16,115 bases of DNA from Clostridia bacterium (GTDB lineage Bacteria; Bacillota_A; Clostridia; Christensenellales; Aristaeellaceae). Where the stretch lies: positions 1 through 16,115 of the forward strand of contig JAFUDW010000221.1 of assembly GCA_017464225.1 (NCBI GenBank). Direction: 5' to 3'. Made by a program: the position numbers and the translations under genes. This document shows positions 1 to 6,527 of the stretch, in pieces. How positions within the stretch are numbered: position 1 is the stretch's first letter; each line of letters begins with the position of its first letter. The notes under the pieces were generated by a model. The model worked only from the letters and a program-made list of their open reading frames with translations, made no database searches and had not been told where the DNA came from.

Positions 1-1320
1 GAAGTCCTCCGGCTGATAGATCGTAACCTCAAAACCTTCCGCTGTCAACTTCTTTTGCATATATTCCGCGATATGGCCTTCAGCGGGGGAGCCTCCTAAC
101 ACCTCCAGCAGAAGCCGCTTGGTTTTGCCGGGATTCAGGGGCAGATTTCCCTCGGTATCCTTCACCAGCGTGATGGCTTTCTCCGCCATCTCCCGGGCCC
201 ACTGATGGTGCTGCTCGCAGCCGATGCAGGCCATATGCTCTTCCGGCGGCATGGTCTGGACGTTCAGCCCCAGCGCCGCCTTCATGGCGAGAATGCGGGT
301 CACGGCCTCCTCCACGCGCTCCCAGGTCAGAAGGCCGCGCTTTATGCCGTCCATCATGTATTCGAAGTCTTCTTCCAGGTTCTTGTTGAACAGGAACATA
401 TCCGCGCCGGCGGCGATGGTGGTGGGTACGGCGTCCGCGTGCTTCATGGAGCAGTTGTATCCCACCATGGGGGTGGCGTCCGTGATGATCAGCCCATTGA
501 AGCCCAAATGCTCCCGCAGCAGACCTGTCATCAGTTCCTTGGATAACGTCGCGGGCACGGTGCCCTCCGGCAGCTCAGGATTCAGCTTATGCCGCCAGGC
601 GGGATGATCGATATGGCCGATCATGAAGCTCATAGCTCCGTCCTCGATCATGCCGCGATACACCTTCCCGTAGGTTTCTTCCCAGGCTTCGACGGGCATG
701 GTGTTCACGCTGACCAGCAGGTGCTGATCCACCTCGTCCACGCCGTCGCCAGGGAAATGCTTCACCGACACAGCCACGTTGTTTTCATCCGCGCCCCGCT
801 TATAAGCCTTGCAGAAGGCCAGCACCTTGTCCGGGTCCCTGCCGTAGGAGCGCACGTTGATGATGGGATTGCGCCAATTGAGGTCCAAATCGCTCACCGG
901 GGCGAAGGCGAAATTGCAGCCCGTGGCCGCGGCCTCCTTGCAGGAAACATACCCCATGCGGTACGCCTGCTCCGGGTCCTCCGTCGCTCCAATGCCCAGC
1001 TGCTGGCCAAACATGGTGCCGTCCTCCAGATAGCCTGTGGACCCGAATTCCAAATTCGCGCAGCACAGCAGCGGCACCCTGCTGTTCCCCTGCATGAACT
1101 GCAAAGCCTTGCGCACCTCGGCGGAAGGGCTGGTCTTGAACAGCAGGCCGCCCACATGGAAGCGCAGCAGCTCATAGCGCAGGTAGTTTTCATCGGAGGA
1201 CATGGAGATGGGACAGAAAAGCTGCCCCACCTTCTCCTCCTCCGACAGGGATGCCAGTGTATCATAAACCCATTTGATCTGATCGTCGTTCAAACAAAAT
1301 GGCTTTGCTTTCAAATTCAT
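1..1320 (-). CDS. Glycoside hydrolase family 3, NagZ-like (partial, 3' end outside window)
   Basis: The 440 visible residues start at an ATG preceded by a strong AAAGGAGG site and stay open to the left edge. They cover a GH3 TIM-barrel domain (about 20-340) and the start of the GH3 C-terminal alpha/beta domain. The motif KHFPGDG (187-193) followed by D198-Q-H200 matches the KHFPGHG...DSH region of beta-N-acetylhexosaminidases, where an Asp/His pair serves as general acid; here the usual second His of KHFPGHG is Asp192. IITDATPM (278-285) carries the likely nucleophile Asp281. No signal peptide is seen, so the enzyme should be cytoplasmic and cleave imported glycosides. It is the last visible gene of the sugar ABC operon, 128 bp after the second permease. 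An N-acetylhexosaminidase is the best guess, but GH3 specificities vary (beta-glucosidase, beta-xylosidase) and the exact substrate is not readable. Confidence 0.9.
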   Translation of the reverse strand, partial: MNLKAKPFCLNDDQIKWVYDTLASLSEEEKVGQLFCPISMSSDENYLRYELLRFHVGGLLFKTSPSAEVRKALQFMQGNSRVPLLCCANLEFGSTGYLEDGTMFGQQLGIGATEDPEQAYRMGYVSCKEAAATGCNFAFAPVSDLDLNWRNPIINVRSYGRDPDKVLAFCKAYKRGADENNVAVSVKHFPGDGVDEVDQHLLVSVNTMPVEAWEETYGKVYRGMIEDGAMSFMIGHIDHPAWRHKLNPELPEGTVPATLSKELMTGLLREHLGFNGLIITDATPMVGYNCSMKHADAVPTTIAAGADMFLFNKNLEEDFEYMMDGIKRGLLTWERVEEAVTRILAMKAALGLNVQTMPPEEHMACIGCEQHHQWAREMAEKAITLVKDTEGNLPLNPGKTKRLLLEVLGGSPAEGHIAEYMQKKLTAEGFEVTIYQPEDF

Positions 1321-1448
1321 GGTTTTTCCTCCTTTGGGGAAACGATGATCGATTTCCATTCAGCGTAAGCGCCGATGGCTTCCTCCCCTTTTGATGAGAG
1401 TTTTCCCGCTTCCCCGTTCCTCAAGATGATTTTTCGTCAGCGTTTTCC

Positions 1449-2450
1449 TCAGGCGTTCGTTTTTGCGCCTTTTCTGGAAATCTTCGCGATCAACGCTTGA
1501 ATGTTGCCCAGCTGACCCGAGAAGGCGTAGAAGCCCAGCACGAATACGCCCATGATGATCTGCTGCCAACCGCCCGAGCCCAGGTTCAGGCAATTGAGAC
1601 CGTAATTGAGGATCTCCATGCCAATGGCGGCCACGATGATGCCGATCACGTCGCAGCTGGCCAGTCCGATGAACATGCCCATGAACACCGGCACGATGTA
1701 GGAGAACATGATGCCGGAGGTCGCCAAGCTGCTCTGGGGCGTGACCGTGTTCTGGGAAACATAGATCGTCGCAGCCATGCCGAGAATGACGCCCGTAAAG
1801 ATGTAGGAAACAAAGATATTTTTCTTTTCGTCGATGCCGATGTTGACGCCGGCGCTCTGGTTGTTGGAAAGAATTTTGCCCTTGCGGCCCTGGGTGGTAC
1901 AGTAAACGAAGACCACAAAAGCGGCTACCGCAATGCCCGTGGGCAGGAAGATGCCGGGCAGACGCCCGAAGATGGCCAAATTGGCCGTGGAATAGAACGC
2001 GCGTACGCCGTTGCCGCCGAAGACCAGATAGGTCAGGGATTCATAGAGCAGCGTCGCGCCGATGGTGCTGATGATGATCGGGATGCGGCCCACGATGTAC
2101 ATCCCCGCCGTAAAGCAGCTCAGCACAATAGAAGCGCCGATCGCCGAGAGCATCGCCAGCCAGGGGCTGCCCGTGTTGAGGCCAATATTGCCCGCGATGA
2201 TGGCGGAAAGAATCATGTTCGCGCCCGCCGAAAAATCGAAGCGTCCATTCTTGAGCTGGAGCCAGATGGCCAGCGCCACGCAAACAGTCATGCAGGCGTT
2301 GATAAACACCTGCCGCACCATGTCCGGCTGAGTAAAGATGAGCTGACCGTTCACATAGCACTTTTCGCTGGAGGCAGTAATCGCCAGCATGACCAGGAAC
2401 ATCAGCGCTGGGAACAGGATCGTCAGCAATGTTTTCTTGAGGATCTTCAT
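1449..2450 (-). CDS. Sugar ABC transporter permease (RbsC/YjfF-like, BPD_transp_2 family)
   Basis: This is a 333-residue inner-membrane protein with eight to ten hydrophobic segments, the usual length for ribose/galactose-type permeases. The segment FDFSAGANMILSAIIAGNIG (about 71-90) matches the conserved 'D-S-G...' loop and following helix of RbsC-like permeases. A GAGGTG ribosome site sits about 8 bases before the ATG. It is the second permease of the operon, separated from the sugar-binding protein gene by 104 bp containing a strong stem-loop. It probably forms a heterodimer with the permease at 3833-4822, energised by the ATPase at 4843-6348. The substrate cannot be read from the permease itself. 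Confidence 0.9.
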   Translation of the reverse strand: MKILKKTLLTILFPALMFLVMLAITASSEKCYVNGQLIFTQPDMVRQVFINACMTVCVALAIWLQLKNGRFDFSAGANMILSAIIAGNIGLNTGSPWLAMLSAIGASIVLSCFTAGMYIVGRIPIIISTIGATLLYESLTYLVFGGNGVRAFYSTANLAIFGRLPGIFLPTGIAVAAFVVFVYCTTQGRKGKILSNNQSAGVNIGIDEKKNIFVSYIFTGVILGMAATIYVSQNTVTPQSSLATSGIMFSYIVPVFMGMFIGLASCDVIGIIVAAIGMEILNYGLNCLNLGSGGWQQIIMGVFVLGFYAFSGQLGNIQALIAKISRKGAKTNA

Positions 2451-2492
2451 CTTTCAGGCACCTCGAATCAATCGGTATCTGGGAATCAATAA

Positions 2493-2530
2493 CGGGCCTG
2501 CGCCGCGCCGGATGACTCGGCGCAGGCCCG
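2493..2530 (-). promoter_or_regulatory. Intra-operon GC-rich stem-loop
   Basis: Two 13-base arms (2493-2505 and 2518-2530, CGGGCCTGCGCCG and its complement) pair perfectly around a 12-base loop. The hairpin lies 25 bp after the stop codon of the sugar-binding protein gene and before the second permease. It is not followed by a clear run of T on the minus strand (TTATTGATTC), so it is unlikely to be a full intrinsic terminator. The likely role is partial attenuation or 3'-end protection, keeping binding-protein mRNA more abundant than permease mRNA, as is known for many ABC operons. Confidence 0.75.
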
Positions 2531-2554
2531 CGGGGTCAAAAAGGGTACTTAAGA

Positions 2555-3727
2555 TTACTTAACCAGGTCTTCAATGTTCAGCTTGCTGAGGAGGTTCCTC
2601 AGGTTCGCGTAGGTCGCGTCCGGATTGCCGAAGGCGGTCAGGGCCAGCACTTCGTCAGGGGTGAACATGGCGTTCTCGGCGCTGCCGGTGTAGTAAATGT
2701 TGTTCAAGAACAGCTCCAGGTCCTCTTCGCTGTTGATGCAGAACTGGCTGGTGCTCACGCGCTCAGCATCCTCAGGCATGTCGGCAAACTCGACGCCGTT
2801 AATCTTGTTCAGCAGCAGCACCAGCGGATAGGTCACGGATTCCACCGCGCTGACCATGTTCTGCTGGAAGGTCTGGGTGCCCTTGGTGCCGAAGTTGTTT
2901 TCCTCGCCGCCCTCAAAGCCGGTGGTGAACAGCTTGAGCTGAGAATCGACGCCGGCCTGTACCATCACGGGATATACAAAGCTGGTGCCCGCCGCGAAGC
3001 TGATGATGCCATCGATGCCGGGATGCTTGGAGAAATAGGTGGTGTCAATGGGAGAGAACATCAGCACGTCCACTTCCTCATCCAGCGGATCGACGGTGAT
3101 CTTGGTTTCAGCGGTCTCGTTGTAAGCCGCCACGGCTTCCACAAACTGCATCGCGCCGGTCAGCTGGGCCGGGAACGCCCACACGGGGAAGATCGCCATG
3201 GAAACATGGGTGAGAGGGGTCTCCGCCCGCTCGTTATACTCCAGCAGGCTGTTCAGCATGGTGGTGCCAATGGTCACGTCGTCAGGATTCTGACCATCGG
3301 TGGCGGTGCCCAGGAAGTAGTCGCTCTTGAAGATGCGATCGTAGTTCTGGGTGTAAGAGGTGTCAAAGTCGCACAGATAGCCAGCCAGATAGACACCCGC
3401 CAGCTCGCACTCCTCGATGATGGAGTTCGTGCCCAGGTCCATCGTGCTGATGATGCCGTCCACGCCGGAGGCGATCAAGTTCTGGATGGTCGTCACGTTG
3501 GCGGCCTCATCGGTCTGGGTCAGCACAGCGTAGACAAATTCCACGTTCAGCGCTTCGGACAGGGATTCGAGATAAGCCTTCGTCGCAGTGACAGCGTAGC
3601 CAGTATCCTGGTAGAAGGCCACGCCGATCTTGGTGTGCTTGGGCGCATCAGCGCTGGCCACGGAGACGCAGCCCAGCGCCAACACCAGCGCCAGCATCAG
3701 GGAGACGAGTTTGGTCCACTTTTTCAT
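2555..3727 (-). CDS. Sugar ABC transporter substrate-binding protein (periplasmic-binding-protein-like, Peripla_BP_4 type)
   Basis: The 390-residue product begins MKKWTKLVSLMLALVLALG, a classic signal peptide, ending in ASA before the mature part. An AAAGGAGG site about 10 bases upstream decides this start; an in-frame ATG 23 codons earlier has no such site and would place extra residues before the signal. The mature part opens with KIGVAFYQDTGY (about 33-44) and contains LIASGVDGIIST, the pattern of ribose/galactose-type binding proteins. Cys20 (LALGC) is only a loose lipobox; cleavage by signal peptidase I after ASA is at least as likely. It binds the sugar outside the membrane and delivers it to the two permeases encoded on either side. 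The ligand cannot be named. Confidence 0.9.
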   Translation of the reverse strand: MKKWTKLVSLMLALVLALGCVSVASADAPKHTKIGVAFYQDTGYAVTATKAYLESLSEALNVEFVYAVLTQTDEAANVTTIQNLIASGVDGIISTMDLGTNSIIEECELAGVYLAGYLCDFDTSYTQNYDRIFKSDYFLGTATDGQNPDDVTIGTTMLNSLLEYNERAETPLTHVSMAIFPVWAFPAQLTGAMQFVEAVAAYNETAETKITVDPLDEEVDVLMFSPIDTTYFSKHPGIDGIISFAAGTSFVYPVMVQAGVDSQLKLFTTGFEGGEENNFGTKGTQTFQQNMVSAVESVTYPLVLLLNKINGVEFADMPEDAERVSTSQFCINSEEDLELFLNNIYYTGSAENAMFTPDEVLALTAFGNPDATYANLRNLLSKLNIEDLVK

Positions 3728-3832
3728 GTTTGAGGTTCCTCCTTTATTGATTTGGACATTGCCGCGCCGGAGCGTTTCCAAAGGTCTTTTGTTCATACCG
3801 CCGGGCCGGTAAAAACCATGTTTCAGACCGCC

Positions 3833-4822
3833 TTAGCGGGGCAGCACGCCGCCACGCTTGCGGCAGGTGATCATGATGATCACGATGAAAATCAGCGCTT
3901 TGACGAAGTTGATCATGTTCAGGCTCACGCCCATGGTGGTCAAGTCATTGGTCAGCAGCACATAGGTCAGCGTGCCGACCAGGGCGCTGGAGACCTTGGC
4001 CTTCATGCCGCCGGAGAGGGGCATGCCGCCCAGAATCAGGCAGATCATGATGTCCATGGCATATCCGGTACCGGTGCCCTTGCCCGCGCTGCCGGTGCGC
4101 ATCAGCATCACATAGGAGCCAATGGCCACACACACGCCAAAGGCCATGTAAGCGAGCACCTTCCATTTGGTGGTGTTGACGCCGCTCTGGGCGGTGGCTG
4201 TCTCGTTCGCGCCGATGCCCCGGGTATACTTGCCCAGCTTGGTAAACTTGAAGAAGTAGGTAACCGCCAGCGTGATGACCACAATGATGACGATCAGCAC
4301 CAGATTGTAGGTGTTCCTATCCGCGGGGCGCAGCAGCGACGTGGGCACAGAGATGGAGTTGGTCCCCGTGCTTTCCATGAGCAGGAACTGCGCGCCGGTG
4401 AAGAAGAACATCAGGAACAGGGATGTGACGATGCTGGGGAGCTTCAGCCACACGGCTACCGCACCGTTGAACGCGCCACACAGCAGCGCCAGCGCCAGGA
4501 TGGCCAGGAAGCCTACGATCACGCCCAGCACGCCGCCGATGGCGTTGGTGATCATGATCATCAGAATGGCATAGACGCCTACCTGCTGGCCGACGCTCAC
4601 GTCCATGTAGCCCATGGAATACACGAACACCGCGCCCAGGGAAATGATGATGTTCGGCGCGCTGGTCTGCAGCACCGTCTGCGCGTTGTAGCTAAGCCGC
4701 TGACCGCCGAAGATCAGGAACAGGACCAGCGTTACGGCCAGACCCGCGTATGCGGCAATATCATAGACGTGCTTTGTCAGGAACGCCCGGAGGGAGCCCG
4801 GGGTTTTTGCGTTTTCACTCAT
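3833..4822 (-). CDS. Sugar ABC transporter permease (RbsC-like)
   Basis: This 329-residue polytopic membrane protein shows about nine hydrophobic segments. SLGAVFVYSMGYMDVSVGQQ (about 61-80) corresponds to the conserved loop of BPD_transp_2 permeases, where an Asp-x-Ser follows the third helix. LGGMPLSGGMKAKVSSALVG (about 269-288) is the cytoplasmic coupling region that contacts the ATPase. An AAGGAG site lies 9 bases before the ATG. The gene starts 20 bp after the ATPase gene ends, so the two are surely cotranscribed. Together with the other permease it should form the membrane channel. Confidence 0.92.
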   Translation of the reverse strand: MSENAKTPGSLRAFLTKHVYDIAAYAGLAVTLVLFLIFGGQRLSYNAQTVLQTSAPNIIISLGAVFVYSMGYMDVSVGQQVGVYAILMIMITNAIGGVLGVIVGFLAILALALLCGAFNGAVAVWLKLPSIVTSLFLMFFFTGAQFLLMESTGTNSISVPTSLLRPADRNTYNLVLIVIIVVITLAVTYFFKFTKLGKYTRGIGANETATAQSGVNTTKWKVLAYMAFGVCVAIGSYVMLMRTGSAGKGTGTGYAMDIMICLILGGMPLSGGMKAKVSSALVGTLTYVLLTNDLTTMGVSLNMINFVKALIFIVIIMITCRKRGGVLPR

Positions 4823-4842
4823 GGTAATTGACTCCTTCCGGA

Positions 4843-6348
4843 TCAGATGATGTACTCGATCATGTCGGTTTCGGACAGGGTTTCGCTGCGCTCCAGCTCA
4901 CCGGACACCTTGAAATCCTTCATCACGATGATGCGATCCGCCATGCCGATCAATTCAGCCATTTCCTCGCTGATGAGGATAATCGCCTTGCCCTGCCGTT
5001 TCATCTCGGCGATCAGCGCGTACATGGACTGCTTGACGCCAATGTCAACGCCGCGGGTGGGACAGTCCATAATCAGCACATCGGAGCCCTTGGCGGTCCA
5101 CTTGCCGAAGGAAACCTTCTGCTTGTTTCCGCCGGAGAGGGTATTGACCCACTGCTTGCCGTTGTTGCACTTGATGCGGAAGGATTCGATTTCCTTGTTC
5201 GCCATTTTCCGCTCCGCCGCCGGGCTGATGAAGGTGCCCTTGCTGAGGGCCGGCAGGGACGGCAGCACGATGTTCTCACCGATGGCCGCCTCCAGAATCA
5301 GCGCCTCCCGGTCCCGGTTTTTGGAGATATAGCCGATGCCCTCGTTGATGGCCTGATAGCAATTGGTAATCTCCTTGCCGTTCCGGATCACCTTGCCGCC
5401 TTCCAGCTTTTCCAGCCCGAAGGCTGCCCGGCCGATCTCGTGCATCCCGCAGCCCGACAGGCCGCCAAAGCCGATGATCTCTCCCCGGTGCAACTTCAGG
5501 GAGAAATGCTCAATGGGGCCGAAGGAAAGATCCTGCAGCTCCAGGGCCACCTCCGGCAGATGGGAGGTGTCGTAATCCTCGCGATAGTAGGCTTCGCCGA
5601 TCTCCCGACCCACCATCATATAGCGGATGCGCTGCACGGCATCGGGGGCGTCCATCTCCGCTCGGTTCAGATGTCCGATGATCTCGCCGTCCCGCAGCAC
5701 GGTCAGATCCGAGCACTGTTCGAGAATCTCATCCATGTCGTGGGATATGAAGATAACCGACTTGCCCTGATCCTTCATCTTATGGATCAGCGAGTACAGA
5801 ATATTGCGGCCCTCCAGGGACAGGGCGGTGGTGGTTTCGTCCACCACGAACACCTCGGTTTCGTCGGACACGCAGCGCACGATCTCAATCAGCTTCCGGT
5901 CCTCAAAGCCGTACTTGTTGATGCTGTCCGCCGCGTGGATGTGAGAGATGCCGAAATCATCCAGCATCTTCTGCGCCGCGGCCGTAACCTTTTTCATGTT
6001 CACGATGCCGAAGCGGGAGAACTCATCGAACCGACCCGCGAAAATGTTTTCCGCCACGGTGCAATCCGGGATGGTGTTGGCCTCCTGAAGCACCATGCTG
6101 ATCCCCTTCGCCTGAGCCTCCACCATGGTGTCAGGATCCCAGGGCTGCCCATGATAAAACATCTCGCCGCTGGTGGCTTTCTGCATGCCGGAGATGATGG
6201 ACGTGATGGTCGATTTGCCGCTGCCGTTCTCGCCCACCAGGCCGCGAATTTCTCCCTTATAGAATTTCACATCTACCCCGCGCAGCGCACGGGTAGGGCC
6301 GAAATTCTTGACCAGGTTTTTGACTTCAATTACCGCTTCGCTGCTCAT
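4843..6348 (-). CDS. Sugar ABC transporter ATP-binding protein with two nucleotide-binding domains (RbsA/MglA type)
   Basis: The 501-residue product has two fused ABC domains, the normal length for RbsA/MglA. The first (about 5-245) has Walker A GENGSGKST (39-47), Q-loop Gln88, a degenerate signature near 147-157, Walker B VFVVDE (166-171) and His203. The second (about 265-495) has a degenerate Walker A GLSGCGMHE (296-304), a good signature LSGGNKQKV (404-412) and Walker B VLIMDC (424-429), where Cys429 replaces the usual catalytic Glu. I chose the start at MSSEAVIEVKN because AGGA stands about 6 bases before it and family proteins begin here; an in-frame ATG at 6387 is the alternative and adds 13 residues. 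It powers uptake of the sugar through the two permeases downstream and is the first gene of the operon. Confidence 0.92.
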   Translation of the reverse strand: MSSEAVIEVKNLVKNFGPTRALRGVDVKFYKGEIRGLVGENGSGKSTITSIISGMQKATSGEMFYHGQPWDPDTMVEAQAKGISMVLQEANTIPDCTVAENIFAGRFDEFSRFGIVNMKKVTAAAQKMLDDFGISHIHAADSINKYGFEDRKLIEIVRCVSDETEVFVVDETTTALSLEGRNILYSLIHKMKDQGKSVIFISHDMDEILEQCSDLTVLRDGEIIGHLNRAEMDAPDAVQRIRYMMVGREIGEAYYREDYDTSHLPEVALELQDLSFGPIEHFSLKLHRGEIIGFGGLSGCGMHEIGRAAFGLEKLEGGKVIRNGKEITNCYQAINEGIGYISKNRDREALILEAAIGENIVLPSLPALSKGTFISPAAERKMANKEIESFRIKCNNGKQWVNTLSGGNKQKVSFGKWTAKGSDVLIMDCPTRGVDIGVKQSMYALIAEMKRQGKAIILISEEMAELIGMADRIIVMKDFKVSGELERSETLSETDMIEYII

Positions 6349-6387
6349 GATGTTCCTCGCATCCTGTCGTCGTTCTTGCATAGGCAT

Positions 6388-6527
6388 GGTTTTTTATCCT
6401 GCCCTTCGTTGCTGCATACATAATAACATATTGATGCCGACAGCAACAGATAAATAATTAACCAATCAACCTCGGATTTTTAACTTCTTGTTTGACGGGA
6501 AAAACGCCCTGGACCTCTGATGAACAG
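6388..6527 (-). promoter_or_regulatory. Upstream region of the sugar ABC operon, probable promoter
   Basis: This AT-rich 140-bp gap separates the regulator's stop codon from the first transporter gene. A TATTAT candidate -10 (6420-6425) has a possible -35 TTGCTG (6441-6446), but the spacing of 15 is short. An imperfect dyad, TTGATG-CCGA-CAGCAA (6431-6446), overlaps that -35 box and could bind a regulator such as the neighbouring AraC protein. No clear CcpA-type cre box is seen. The promoter location is plausible by position; the exact boxes are uncertain. Confidence 0.35.

Noticed and set aside
1338..1357. Imperfect dyad GGAAACGATGATCGATTTCC before the GH3 gene
   Set aside because: The arms nearly touch with one bulged base, so a stable hairpin is unlikely, and nothing else marks it as an operator.
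1360..1593. A 77-codon minus-strand frame overlapping the permease end and the gap before the GH3 gene
   Set aside because: It overlaps the conserved permease in another frame and has no recognisable content; the gap of 128 bp otherwise holds only the GH3 ribosome site.
3752..6423. Long open frames on the plus strand opposite the permease and ATPase genes, up to 531 codons
   Set aside because: They are rich in His, Gln, Ala and Asp, show no domain or ribosome site, and lie antisense to clear conserved genes; they arise from GC-rich codon bias.
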